Below are positions 53,870 through 63,193 of a stretch of 64,000 nt of DNA, piece after piece; positions within the stretch are counted from its first letter, which is position 1, and the number at the start of each line of letters is the position of its first letter. The stretch is from Cellulophaga sp. L1A9 (GTDB lineage Bacteria; Bacteroidota; Bacteroidia; Flavobacteriales; Flavobacteriaceae). Both the position numbers and the translations under genes were made by a program. The stretch covers positions 2,542,001 to 2,606,000 of the forward strand of contig NZ_CP047027.1 in NCBI RefSeq assembly GCF_009797025.1, read 5' to 3'. The notes below the pieces were generated by a model. The model made no database searches. It was given only the letters and a program-made list of their open reading frames with translations, and had not been told where the DNA came from.

Positions 53870-56278
53870 ATGAATACCCTATACCAACCAACTTATAAAC
53901 TCTGGTGCGCAAATTATTTGACGCAGGTAATGCTTGTAATCGGATTTATATGTTTACCAATCTTTATGTCGGGTCAATCTACAGTAGTAGTTACCGCAAC
54001 AGATGCAATCGCTACAGAAGGGACACCAGCAAATGATACGGGTGTTTTTGAAATAGATTTGGGTGCTGTAAATAATACAGGCAGTACTGTAACGGTAAAT
54101 TTTATTCTCAGTGGTACTGCAACTTCAGGTACAGATTATGCAGATTTAGGAACTAGTGTTAGTATTGTAAATGGAGCAAGAACAGCTCAATTAACCGTAG
54201 TTCCTGTAGATGATGCTTCATTTGAAGGGAATGAAAGTGTGCAGATTAGATTGGAAAGTACGGACAACGGAGATTTTACAATAGCAGGAAACTCAAGTAG
54301 TAGTGCTCTGATTATATTAATAGATAATGATGGTTGCGGAGCAGGAGATGACGCTCCAAGACTTAATAGTAGTACGCTAACAAATTATTGTTCTGGAGTT
54401 GAGGTAGATTTATCTAGTTTTGTTGATAGTGCCACCCCTGCTGGGACAACATTACGTTGGAGTACAGATGCAAATCCAGATCCAGACGATGAGGCTTCAT
54501 TTTTAGACTCTTCAATTATATCAACTGATGGAGATTTTTATGGATTTTATTATGAGGTTTTAAATGGTAGAACGTGTATTTCTCCTGTTTTAAGTTTGCC
54601 AAGTATTAGTTTTGATACAGCACCTTCCTTAGGTAGCTTAAGTAGTAATAACCAAGCGTGTAACCAAGGTTTTAGCGGTACTACTTTGGATTTAGATTTA
54701 GCACTTACAGGAGAAACTCTGGGTGGTGTATGGAATTTGATCGATAGCCCAGAAGGGCAGACCACAACTATAAATGGTGGCAATAGAGTCAATTATAGCG
54801 GGCAACCTTCTGGTTCGTACGTATATACTTATACTCCAAACTATGCTGGAGCACCTTCGTGTCCGGTTGAAAGTATTGAGGTTACTATTTTTGTTACAGA
54901 ATGTACCCCATGTGATGCAGGAAACACGCCTCCTCAGTTAAATACTGACGTGCCAACAGAATTTTGTGTCGTCGATGGGGAGACTATAAGTCAAGATTTA
55001 GCATTATATACAGACAGCACAGCTCCATCAGGGACCCGATTGGTTTGGAGTAGAAGCAATGATTATACGAGAATGGATGTGTACTTAACATCTACAGTGG
55101 TTTCTCAAGAAGGAACTTTTTATGCCTTCTTTTTAAATGATGAAGGAACTCCAGATGATAGTGATGACGATTGTGCAAGTCCTGTTCTATCTGTGTCAAT
55201 TATAATCAATGAAAAACCAGAAATAACGGCGACAGAAAATGCATTATGCTCGGAGGGGATTATGACCTTAGAAGCTACTGCAACAGATGGGAGTACTATT
55301 AACTGGTATGCAACAGAAACAAGTACAACACCTTTAGAAGAAAATACGGGTAGTTTTACTACGCCAAACTTAACACAAACTACAACCTATTATGCAGAGG
55401 CGGTATTAGGTAATTGCCCATCTGATCGTATACCTGTAATTGCAACAATTAGTAATGAGCCTGTAGTGCAAGCATCAACAACGCCTTTAAATGTATGTAA
55501 TGTTGCCGATGCAGATTTCCCAACAGTAATAGATTTAAATTCAGGACTTACTCAAAATGTATCAGGGACATGGGAAATAGCGTCTGATCCTACTAGTGCA
55601 TTAACAATTTCTGGAACAGATACGGTAGATTTTATTAATGCTCCAGAGGGTAACTACACATTTACATTTACAACAGATACTGCAGTAGCACCTTGTTCAG
55701 ATGCTTCAGTAACCATCACGGTAACAGTGGTAGCATGTGTTTTAGATGCAGACTTAGATGGATTAACAGATGCGGAGGAAAATACACTAGGTACAAACCC
55801 AGATAATGATGATTCTGATGATGATGGTATTTTAGATGCTGTTGAGGTAGGTGATGATGTGGATAATCCTTTAGATGAAGACAGTGACGGAATTATAGAT
55901 GCTTTAGATTCTAATGTTCTTGATAGTGATTTGGATGGTGTGGTAGATCAATTAGACCCTGCGAATTTTAATCCTTGTATCCCAAATACTGCAGCAGGTG
56001 CTTGTGATAGTGAATGTGGAATTCTCTTTAATCAGTTTTCGCCAAATAGTGATGGTGTTAATGATTTTCTGACCATTAGTTGTATCCAAAGCTACCCTGA
56101 TAATAGCATAGAAATTTTTGACCGTTACGGGAATCAAGTATATAAAGAAGTACGTTATCAAAATAACTGGGATGGGACGGGTAAGAATGGAGATCTTCCA
56201 AAAGGAACATATTATTATGTTTTGAATTTAGGTGATGGCACACCAATAACCAAAGGTTGGATTCAAATTATAAGATAA
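53870..56278 (+). CDS. T9SS type-B surface protein: Calx-beta, Ig-like, TSP3, CHU_C
   Basis: 802 residues. A signal peptide ends near residue 36 (FMSGQ). Domain order: Calx-beta (about 37-155), Cys-containing Ig-like beta domains (about 160-620), Asp-rich TSP3-type calcium-binding repeats (about 626-704: 'DLDGLTDAEEN', 'DSDDDGILDAVE', 'DSDGIIDALDS'), and a C-terminal CHU_C domain (about 715-802: 'FSPNSDGVNDFLTI', 'EIFDRYGNQVYK', 'GTYYYVLNLGDG'). CHU_C is the type-B T9SS sorting signal, so it should be secreted by SprA (17955) and attached or released at the surface. Possible adhesin or matrix protein. Confidence 0.9.
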   Translation: MNTLYQPTYKLWCANYLTQVMLVIGFICLPIFMSGQSTVVVTATDAIATEGTPANDTGVFEIDLGAVNNTGSTVTVNFILSGTATSGTDYADLGTSVSIVNGARTAQLTVVPVDDASFEGNESVQIRLESTDNGDFTIAGNSSSSALIILIDNDGCGAGDDAPRLNSSTLTNYCSGVEVDLSSFVDSATPAGTTLRWSTDANPDPDDEASFLDSSIISTDGDFYGFYYEVLNGRTCISPVLSLPSISFDTAPSLGSLSSNNQACNQGFSGTTLDLDLALTGETLGGVWNLIDSPEGQTTTINGGNRVNYSGQPSGSYVYTYTPNYAGAPSCPVESIEVTIFVTECTPCDAGNTPPQLNTDVPTEFCVVDGETISQDLALYTDSTAPSGTRLVWSRSNDYTRMDVYLTSTVVSQEGTFYAFFLNDEGTPDDSDDDCASPVLSVSIIINEKPEITATENALCSEGIMTLEATATDGSTINWYATETSTTPLEENTGSFTTPNLTQTTTYYAEAVLGNCPSDRIPVIATISNEPVVQASTTPLNVCNVADADFPTVIDLNSGLTQNVSGTWEIASDPTSALTISGTDTVDFINAPEGNYTFTFTTDTAVAPCSDASVTITVTVVACVLDADLDGLTDAEENTLGTNPDNDDSDDDGILDAVEVGDDVDNPLDEDSDGIIDALDSNVLDSDLDGVVDQLDPANFNPCIPNTAAGACDSECGILFNQFSPNSDGVNDFLTISCIQSYPDNSIEIFDRYGNQVYKEVRYQNNWDGTGKNGDLPKGTYYYVLNLGDGTPITKGWIQIIR

Positions 56279-56279
56279 T

Positions 56280-57272
56280 ATGCAAAGCACTTTTAAAATG
56301 AAAAATTTGAATATAAAAATCGTTACGGTACTTGCATGTTTATTGGGAATAATAAATTTTTCCTATGGGCAGCGAGAGCCGCAGTATACACAATACATGT
56401 ATAATATAGGTAGCTTTAACCCCGCATATGTGGGTACTGTTGAAAATACAGAAATAACAGGTTCCTATAGAGCGCAATGGATTTCTGTTGATGGTGCACC
56501 AAAAACAATGCGTTTAGGTGTTAACTTACCTTTTTCGAATAAAAAAAACGGACTAGGGTTAAATATTATTAATGATGAGTTAGGCCCGTCAACACAAACG
56601 TATTTTGATGTAGCCTATTCATTTCAAGTTAAAGTTTCTGATAATACAAAGCTTTCCTTTGGAGTAGATGCAGGAGGAGCATTATTAAATGTTGACTATA
56701 CAAAAGGTAATTTTGAAGTTTTAGGAGAACCGCTTCTAAATTCAGAAAACTCATTAAATAAATTCTACCCAACTGTGGGTGCTGGAGTATTTTTATATGG
56801 AGACAATTGGTATACAGGAGTTTCTATTCCAAATTTTTTAACGGATATCGTGTACAATGATGAGGTTTCTGTTTTTATTGAAGATAAACCTCAATTTAAT
56901 TTTATAGGAGGTTATGTTTTTGATTTATCAGACGGACTTAAATTTAAGCCTGCTATACTTTTAAACTATTTAAAAGGACTGCCTCTAAATGCTAATCTTT
57001 CTACAAACTTTTTAATTAATGATGTGGTTACGTTAGGAGCTGCATACAGATTTGATAATGCCGTGAGTGGTCTGGCAGGAGTACAAGTTTCCAATAGCAT
57101 GTATGTAGGGTATTCTTATGATTATTCTGTCAATGGTTTTTCAAGTTATAACGATGGGTCTCATGAAGTTGTTCTTAAGTTTTTCTTAGGTAGAGGAGGA
57201 GATAATAAGAATAAAAATAACGGAAAAGCCAAAGGGAAACCAAAACAGATAGATACACCAAGATTCTTTTAA
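56280..57272 (+). CDS. PorP/SprF family membrane protein paired with the CHU_C protein
   Basis: 330 residues. Starts 1 bp after the stop of the CHU_C protein gene (ATG at 56280; the ATG at residue 7 is an alternative that fits the signal peptide better). Signal cleavage near 'NFSYGQ'. Mature beginning 'QYTQYMYNIGSFNPAYVG' is the PorP/SprF start, 'NPAY' being conserved, then a beta-barrel and a basic, Asn/Lys-rich C-terminal tail. SprF acts with type-B CTD proteins during secretion, so this copy is probably dedicated to 53870. Confidence 0.92.
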   Translation: MQSTFKMKNLNIKIVTVLACLLGIINFSYGQREPQYTQYMYNIGSFNPAYVGTVENTEITGSYRAQWISVDGAPKTMRLGVNLPFSNKKNGLGLNIINDELGPSTQTYFDVAYSFQVKVSDNTKLSFGVDAGGALLNVDYTKGNFEVLGEPLLNSENSLNKFYPTVGAGVFLYGDNWYTGVSIPNFLTDIVYNDEVSVFIEDKPQFNFIGGYVFDLSDGLKFKPAILLNYLKGLPLNANLSTNFLINDVVTLGAAYRFDNAVSGLAGVQVSNSMYVGYSYDYSVNGFSSYNDGSHEVVLKFFLGRGGDNKNKNNGKAKGKPKQIDTPRFF

Positions 57273-57281
57273 CTATAAAGC

Positions 57282-59216
57282 ATGAAAATGAAACTAAAAG
57301 CCATCCTATTATTTCTACTGATGTTTAGTGTATTTAGCTATGCGCAAAATAAATCTAAAGGAGATAATTTCTTTTTTGAGTATGCTTACAAAGATGCTAT
57401 TAAAGAATATACCAAAGAGCAAGTTAAAAAAAGTTTAACCAATCAGCAGTATTTAAACCTTGCCGATTCATATTTAAAAACTGGTAATTATTCTAAAGCA
57501 GCAGCGCTTTATGAAAAGCAATATCAAAAAGATACCACTTTAGCGACGCCGTATATAAATAAATTACTCTTAGCTAGTAGTAAAACAAAAGATAGGGAAG
57601 AGTTTCAGAGCTATACTTCAAAATTTTCAAAATTCTTCTCCAAAGAATTGATAGATAATTCAGAATTTAATTTTGAAATTTTAGAGAATAATACTGCTGA
57701 GAATCAAGAATTTTTACTTTTTAATTGTTATTTAAACAGTCCACAAGCCGATTTTTCTCCAGCATTTTACAAAGATGAATTGTTATTCACGAGTGGGCGT
57801 ACTAAAGAGAAAGGGAAGATTTATGCACCATCTGGGGAATCTTATTTAGATATTTATTCTGGTAAAATTCAAGCCGATGGCGATGTGACTGTGCCCAAAG
57901 TATTTAAGAAGGTGTCAAATTCTAAGTATCATAAAGCAACACCTTACTTTTCTGAAGCATTGAATGGTATCATCTACATGCTATCGAACGCGGATGGAGA
58001 CAACCTGCTTTTTGATGAAAATGGAAAGAATACATTAGCCATTGGCTTGGTGAGTGAAAAAGGAAATTTTGAATATTTATTAAGAGACTTAAGTACATCT
58101 TTCTATTATCCATACTATGATGCAGCAACAAGTAAGCTCTATTTTGCTGCAAATTTCGAAAGTGGATTCGGAGGAACAGATATTTATTATGTACATACGA
58201 GTAACGGACAAATTATGTCTGCACCAATAAATCTTGGTCCAAAAATTAATTCTTCAGGGAATGAAATAGCACCTTTTATTTTTGAAGGGAGTTTGTTTTT
58301 TTCGTCTGATATTTTTTACGGTCTAGGAGGAATGGATATTTATACGTCTAATATGTCTGTTGACGAGTTTAGCACACCTGTAAATCTAGGTAGAGGAATC
58401 AATAGTACTTATGATGATTTCGGATTTGTCTTAAGAAAAAATGACACTGATGGTAGCTATCTTGGTTATTTCTCTTCCAATAGAGAAGGCGGTAAGGGTA
58501 ATGACGATATTTATGGATTTAAAGTCGATGAAAAGCCAGGTTTAAAAACGATAATTGTCAAAGGATTAGTGGTGAACCCTGCAAATAATCGAGGTATTGA
58601 AGAAGCAAGTATTACACTATTTGATGAAAATGAAAATATACTCAAACAAACTTTAAGTGATGTAGCGGGTAATTATCAATTTGAAATACCATTTCGTAAA
58701 GGATATTCTGTAAAGGCTTTTAAGAAGGGTCATGGGCGTTTTTACGCCGCGTTTCAGAACGATCAGGATGCAGAGGCAATCACTGAGCATTTAAAAATTG
58801 GTTTGCCTTTCATTCAGGATGTGGTTGAAGAAAAAGAAGACAAAACCGTTATTAAACTTCAGAAATTTTATTTTAGCAAAGGGTCTAGTACAATTACTCC
58901 CGCAATTGCTAAAGAGTTAGATAAGGTTGCAGCAATTGTTGTTAATTTTCCAGAAATAGAACTGAAAGTAGAATCGCATACCAATAGTCGTGGTAGCGGT
59001 GTAAAAAACTTATCACTTTCTCAAGATAGAGCTAGTGCGGTTAGAAAATATTTATTAAGTAAAGGTGTTTTAAGTAAAAACATCGTGGAGTACATCGGGT
59101 ACGGAGAAAACTTAGTATTGAACCAATGTAAGAATGGTGTTTATTGTTTAGAATTTTTACACAATCAGAATGATAGAACCTTAATTACAGTGCTTAATTA
59201 CGAGGAGTTAAATTAA
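57282..59216 (+). CDS. OmpA-family protein with TPR, PD40-like propeller and Cna-type domain
   Basis: 644 residues. Signal peptide (about 1-21, FSYAQ); TPRs (about 30-105: 'YLNLADSYLKTGNYSKAAALYEKQY'), a WD40-like PD40 propeller with repeats such as 'SGNEIAPFIFEGSLFFSSD' and 'GGMDIYTSN' (about 150-410), a carboxypeptidase-regulatory-like domain (about 425-500), and an OmpA peptidoglycan-binding C-terminus (about 525-640: 'VESHTNSRGSGVKNLSLSQDRA'). It begins 9 bp after the SprF-like gene, and this trio is a common flavobacterial layout. Likely links the outer-membrane complex to the cell wall, as PorE does. Confidence 0.9.
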   Translation: MKMKLKAILLFLLMFSVFSYAQNKSKGDNFFFEYAYKDAIKEYTKEQVKKSLTNQQYLNLADSYLKTGNYSKAAALYEKQYQKDTTLATPYINKLLLASSKTKDREEFQSYTSKFSKFFSKELIDNSEFNFEILENNTAENQEFLLFNCYLNSPQADFSPAFYKDELLFTSGRTKEKGKIYAPSGESYLDIYSGKIQADGDVTVPKVFKKVSNSKYHKATPYFSEALNGIIYMLSNADGDNLLFDENGKNTLAIGLVSEKGNFEYLLRDLSTSFYYPYYDAATSKLYFAANFESGFGGTDIYYVHTSNGQIMSAPINLGPKINSSGNEIAPFIFEGSLFFSSDIFYGLGGMDIYTSNMSVDEFSTPVNLGRGINSTYDDFGFVLRKNDTDGSYLGYFSSNREGGKGNDDIYGFKVDEKPGLKTIIVKGLVVNPANNRGIEEASITLFDENENILKQTLSDVAGNYQFEIPFRKGYSVKAFKKGHGRFYAAFQNDQDAEAITEHLKIGLPFIQDVVEEKEDKTVIKLQKFYFSKGSSTITPAIAKELDKVAAIVVNFPEIELKVESHTNSRGSGVKNLSLSQDRASAVRKYLLSKGVLSKNIVEYIGYGENLVLNQCKNGVYCLEFLHNQNDRTLITVLNYEELN

Positions 59217-59286
59217 GAGGTGTAAACAAAATATATATTAAGAGTGTTGTTTTTTGTTAGCGCTTAACTGATGGATTTCTTATGGT

Positions 59287-59922
59287 TTATTTTATAACTA
59301 TTTTTTCTCCATAAAATTTAGGTTGCTTGTTCGTGAGTAAATCTAAGAATACTTTTACCCGAGCAAAATATTCTCTTAATTGCACTTTTAGCCCATTTCT
59401 TCCAGAGATGTCTTTAGCATTAAAGCCTATTGCTTTTAGTCCTTTTTTACGCGCAAGATAAATGGCCCTGTCATTATGAAATTTCTGAGAAATTACAGTT
59501 ACTTTGTCTAATCCAAAAACATACTTAGCCCTTACCATGGAATCTAATGTTCTGAAACCAGCATAGTCTAGGAATATTTTTTCTGCGGGAATTCCTGCTT
59601 TCATTAAATCCTTTTTTATAGCTTCAGGCTCATTGTAATAGATGCTTCCGTTATCGCCACTCACAAGTATGAATTCAATTTTTTTAGCCTTGTACAGGGC
59701 TACAGTAGCCAATATTCTGTTCGAATAATAAGGGTTTGGATGACCGGTGGTAAGTTTTTTTGCAGTTCCTAAAATTAATCCAACTCTATTTGTAGGTGTT
59801 TTTTCTACGGAAGTATAGGTTTGTCCTATTGTTGCAGCATTAATTACGTAATTACAGGTAAACAAAGTGCCTAAGAATAGCACCATGCAGACAGCAATTA
59901 CTTTAAGAATTTTTTTAAGCAT
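59287..59922 (-). CDS. SanA/YdcF-like DUF218 membrane protein
   Basis: 211 residues with one N-terminal helix (about 5-27). DUF218 features: 'RVGLILGTAKKL', 'SNRILATVALYKAKKIEFILVSGDNG', 'EPEAIKKDLMKAGIPAEKIFLD' and 'TVISQKFHNDRAIYLA'. SanA of Enterobacteria is linked to vancomycin exclusion and envelope barrier; the molecular function is not defined. Divergent from the peptidase gene. Confidence 0.85.
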   Translation of the reverse strand: MLKKILKVIAVCMVLFLGTLFTCNYVINAATIGQTYTSVEKTPTNRVGLILGTAKKLTTGHPNPYYSNRILATVALYKAKKIEFILVSGDNGSIYYNEPEAIKKDLMKAGIPAEKIFLDYAGFRTLDSMVRAKYVFGLDKVTVISQKFHNDRAIYLARKKGLKAIGFNAKDISGRNGLKVQLREYFARVKVFLDLLTNKQPKFYGEKIVIK

Positions 59923-60053
59923 ATTTTCTAAACTTAGGAATAAAGATAATTAAAACCTTATTCTATAAGTCCTTTTCTAGTAAAATAGTATTTTCAGGTT
60001 TTAATACTTTATTTCTAGCCTTTTTAAGTTTAGTGGCATTTATCAATATAATT

Positions 60054-61634
60054 ATGAAAGAACGGTTTCTTATTTTCTTGTTGTTTTTATTTCTTACTTC
60101 TTGTGTAAGTGTAAAAAACTATAACAATCAAATTGCAGAATTGCATTCGGTAGAAGAACTCCACCAAGATGTAGATTTTGCCTATTATAAACTGATAAAG
60201 TTGCATCCAAGATTATATCAATTTATTACAAAAGAACAATTAGATGACAAGTTTGATAGTTTAAAAATAGCGATAAACACGCCGATGTCTAGTACAGATT
60301 TCTATAGGATGTTAGCTCCTGTGGTCTCTGAAGTTAGGCAGGGACATATTTCTATTAGTCCACCATTTTCAAAATTCACAAGAAAAGAACGAAAATCACG
60401 AAGAAAGAATAAGTTTGAATTTTATGATTTGGCATTTGAACAGGTTAACGATGCTTTTTTAATTCATGACAATTATGGACTAGATAGCACCATCGTTGGT
60501 TCGGAAGTTTTAGAAGTAAATGGGGAGCCTATAGAACAGTTGCTCGCTAATTATGAGCATGTATTTTCTTCAGATGGGTATAATACTACTTTTAAAGATA
60601 GGTTTGTCGCCTTGCGATTTTCAACTTTTTATTTACGCGATAAAGGGCGCCTAGATAGCTTGGAGTTAAAACTAAAACATAAAGATTCTATTTTTACGAA
60701 AATGCTAAGGACTATTCCAAAAGACTCTTCAAATGTAAAGAAGATGCCAAAAGATTCTACGGTAAAAGAGCCAGTGTTAACCAAGCTAGAAAAAAAGGAT
60801 AAAAAACGTTTGGATAGAATTAAAAGGAAAAACAATAAAAAGTATGGGTACCAAAACACGAAAAAGCAATTTACCCGTAATTTTAGATTTCTAAAGCAAG
60901 ACCAAGATATTGCTTACATGAAAATTAGGGGGTTTTCTAATGGGAAATATTCAGATTTTTATAAGGAGTCTTTTCAGAAAATAGACTCAGCAAATGCAAA
61001 AACACTGGTTTTAGACCTCCGGGATAATACTGGAGGTAGGTTAGATGAGATAGCACTTTTGTATTCTTACTTGACCGATGAAAAATACCAATTTATTAAA
61101 AAAGGAGAGAGCATGACACGGTTTCCTTTTCATAAAGCATTATTATCTCGTAGAAATCCTTTTGCCCTTAATGCATTGGGGGTTCTTGTAGCTCCAATTA
61201 CCATTCCTTTGGAGTATAGCAGAACGCATAGAAAAGATGGTGTATTGTATTATAAATTTAGAACATCTAAACAAAATAGAAAGCCAAAGGAGCTTAATTT
61301 TAAAGGTCCTATTTATGTGTTAATTAATGGCAATTCTTTTTCGGCATCTTCTATTCTCTCAACGGCATTGAAAGGATCAAAGAGGGCTACGTTTGTTGGG
61401 GAGGAGACGGGGGGTCACTATAACGGAACAGTTGCAGGGATTAGCAAATTTATTCAATTACCAAATTCTAAGGTTACGATAAGTTTTGGATTATTGCACA
61501 TACAATCACCTTATGAGAATTCAGAAAAAGGCTATGGTATTAAGCCTGAGGTGGTTATTGTTCCAACTGAAGAAAATAGATTAAATAACGAGGATCCAGA
61601 ATTAGAATGGATAATAGAAAAAGTGAAACAATAA
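60054..61634 (+). CDS. S41-family peptidase lipoprotein
   Basis: 526 residues from the ATG at 60054 (MKERFLIF); the in-frame GTG at 60033 is less likely. The lipobox LTSC ends near residue 17. A PDZ-like region comes first, interrupted by a charged Lys-rich insertion (about 215-285), then the S41 core with 'IAYMKIRGFSNGKYSDF', 'LVLDLRDNTGG' and the likely nucleophile Ser430 in 'GNSFSASSIL'. Tail-specific protease relatives cleave C-termini; substrate unknown. Predicted to sit on the periplasmic side of a membrane as a lipoprotein. Confidence 0.87.
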   Translation: MKERFLIFLLFLFLTSCVSVKNYNNQIAELHSVEELHQDVDFAYYKLIKLHPRLYQFITKEQLDDKFDSLKIAINTPMSSTDFYRMLAPVVSEVRQGHISISPPFSKFTRKERKSRRKNKFEFYDLAFEQVNDAFLIHDNYGLDSTIVGSEVLEVNGEPIEQLLANYEHVFSSDGYNTTFKDRFVALRFSTFYLRDKGRLDSLELKLKHKDSIFTKMLRTIPKDSSNVKKMPKDSTVKEPVLTKLEKKDKKRLDRIKRKNNKKYGYQNTKKQFTRNFRFLKQDQDIAYMKIRGFSNGKYSDFYKESFQKIDSANAKTLVLDLRDNTGGRLDEIALLYSYLTDEKYQFIKKGESMTRFPFHKALLSRRNPFALNALGVLVAPITIPLEYSRTHRKDGVLYYKFRTSKQNRKPKELNFKGPIYVLINGNSFSASSILSTALKGSKRATFVGEETGGHYNGTVAGISKFIQLPNSKVTISFGLLHIQSPYENSEKGYGIKPEVVIVPTEENRLNNEDPELEWIIEKVKQ

Positions 61635-61656
61635 TACTTTTGTTTTTAAGTTTATT

Positions 61657-61750
61657 AAATTACCTAAGATTCATAAGAACTTCTTATATTTAAATAGGGT
61701 TATAGTATTACTAATTGTAAAAATTAGAGTTTAGTGTACTTAGGTATTTT
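61657..61750. other. Possible structured RNA (three-way junction) downstream of S41 gene
   Basis: Outer arms 61657-61668 and 61739-61750 pair over 11 of 12 positions (core TACCTAAG / CTTAGGTA). Inside lie two hairpins: 61673-61687 (ATAAG / CTTAT, loop AACTT) and 61711-61727 (CTAATT / AATTAG, loop GTAAA). The layout would give a three-way junction. Covers 94 bp of a 213-bp gap. It could be an ncRNA, a 3' element of the peptidase gene, or chance in AT-rich DNA. Confidence 0.4.
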
Positions 61751-61792
61751 GTAGATTTGTTTATAAGATTTTAAACTTTTTAACTAATTTAC

Positions 61793-61823
61793 TTGCATTA
61801 ATTGTGGAACTAAAATATGTTTG
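61793..61823 (+). promoter_or_regulatory. Bacteroidota promoter for small gene at 61848
   Basis: TTG at 61793-61795, 20-bp spacer, TATGTTTG at 61816-61823, matching TAnnTTTG. Predicted start near 61830, 18 bp before the small reading frame. Confidence 0.65.
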
Positions 61824-61847
61824 AATTTTAAAAGAAAGGGTCTTTAA

Positions 61848-62129
61848 TTGTTATTGTATTTGAAACAAAATGATTTTATAGACAAGGTAGATTTAAAAAA
61901 TGTAGCTATGGATGTATTAGAAAAAGCATTAGAATTTGAAGGGCGAAAGATGTCAGGAATGACAACGAGCGATAGAGTAGAAGCTTCAAGAGAAGTTAAA
62001 ACCTTGATATTAGCACTTAATGAAATATACAAGGAAAGTAAGGATACTGAGTTGATGGACGTTATGAAACGTTTGACCGTAATTAAGCGTAAAATTGATA
62101 AACGTTTAAATGGAAAGCTTGTGTTGTAA
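61848..62129 (+). CDS. Small helical hypothetical protein
   Basis: Up to 93 residues, charged and almost wholly helical ('MDVLEKALEFEGRKMSGM', 'DRVEASREVKTLILALNEIY', 'ELMDVMKRLTVIKRKIDKRL'). No hydrophobic segment, no Cys. No in-frame ATG occurs before residue 21 (61908), so translation should start at TTG 61848, 61854 or 61860; the promoter at 61793 and the coding look of the first 20 residues favour an upstream TTG. I do not recognise a function; a small DNA- or RNA-binding or structural protein is a guess only. Confidence 0.7.
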   Translation: MLLYLKQNDFIDKVDLKNVAMDVLEKALEFEGRKMSGMTTSDRVEASREVKTLILALNEIYKESKDTELMDVMKRLTVIKRKIDKRLNGKLVL

Positions 62130-62151
62130 CAATTTTTCGGTATTTACATAT

Positions 62152-62182
62152 AAAGGCTCAAGAAATTTTTTCTTGAGCCTTT
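62152..62182. terminator. Bidirectional hairpin between small gene and the hydrolase gene
   Basis: AAAGGCTCAAGAAA / TTTCTTGAGCCTTT, 14 bp, loop of three T. Serves convergent genes. Confidence 0.75.
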
Positions 62183-62212
62183 ATTGTGTCTAAGAATATT
62201 TTTAGAATGAAG

Positions 62213-63193
62213 TTAGTCTAACTTCACTTCACTTTTGGTTATATGAACAATGGCATCACCTTGGTTTACAATAGGAGATTGATTCACGCATATCACGTGA
62301 CCTGCAAAAGTTGCTTTTTGTTTTTTCTCAAAATACCCGAAAGGATCTGATAAGCTCCCTAGATTATCACCTATGTTTACATATTGACCCAGTTGAACTG
62401 TTGGGTGGAAAAGTCCAGAAAACTTCGCTCTAATCCATGCTGAATCCTCGACCAAATACGTTGTCTCAGCAGGGGATTTTAAGAGGGCTATTTCCTTTTG
62501 AAAATTACGCATCCCTAATTCTTGCATAACTCTAAGCGTTCCTGTTAGTCCAATTTTGGAAACTTCATTGTTTATGTTTAAAGACTTACCTCCTTCAAAT
62601 AGCAATACTTTTTTATTAAGCTTGTAAAGTGTTTCTCTAAAAGATTTTTCTCTTTTAGCTGATGCAATAATAAAACGAGTACCAAATTTTTTTGCTAGTT
62701 CAAGACTCTTTATGTCATTTTTACCAATTCGGATTTGAGGTGCATTAAAACGACGATCGCCTCCGGTATGAAAATCAATACAGTAATCTATGTTGGGCAC
62801 AATTTCTTTTACGATATGGTAGGCAAATCTACTAGCTAATGAACCCCGGAGACTACCTGGAAATACCCGATTTAAATCTCGACCATCTGGGAATTCTCGC
62901 GTCTGACTTAAAAATCCGAATACGTTTACAACAGGGATGCAGATGACCATTCCAGCTGTTGGAATATGGTATCTCTCAGCTATAATTTTTCGGACTATTT
63001 CAACGCCATTAATTTCATTGCCATGAATACCTCCTGTAAGTAGTATTGTTGGGCCGGCTTGCTTACCTCTAGATACAATAACGGGGACTTCTATAGTTGA
63101 TCCTGTATGTAATTTTGCTATGTTTAAAGATAATTGGTGTGTTTCACCTGGTAAGACTACTTGGCCTAAAATCTTTACTTTTTTATTCGGCAT
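62213..63193 (-). CDS. Succinylglutamate desuccinylase/aspartoacylase family zinc hydrolase
   Basis: 326 residues from the ATG at 63193 (MPNKKVKIL), which overlaps the last bases of rimK; the upstream ATG at 63250 would give 19 extra residues inside rimK. Zinc motif H-G-N-E in '[15 protein letters not shown]' and later 'DFHTGGDRR'; a C-terminal beta-barrel-like part follows (about 225-326). Family members cleave N-acyl amino acids or C-terminal Glu tails. Its coupling to RimK suggests it acts on RimK's products or related glutamyl adducts, but that is inferred. Confidence 0.85.
   Translation of the reverse strand: MPNKKVKILGQVVLPGETHQLSLNIAKLHTGSTIEVPVIVSRGKQAGPTILLTGGIHGNEINGVEIVRKIIAERYHIPTAGMVICIPVVNVFGFLSQTREFPDGRDLNRVFPGSLRGSLASRFAYHIVKEIVPNIDYCIDFHTGGDRRFNAPQIRIGKNDIKSLELAKKFGTRFIIASAKREKSFRETLYKLNKKVLLFEGGKSLNINNEVSKIGLTGTLRVMQELGMRNFQKEIALLKSPAETTYLVEDSAWIRAKFSGLFHPTVQLGQYVNIGDNLGSLSDPFGYFEKKQKATFAGHVICVNQSPIVNQGDAIVHITKSEVKLD

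Noticed and set aside
55746..55980. Asp-rich tandem repeats as a recombination or repeat locus
   Set aside because: They are ordinary TSP3 calcium-binding repeats at protein level; the DNA copies are not near-identical.
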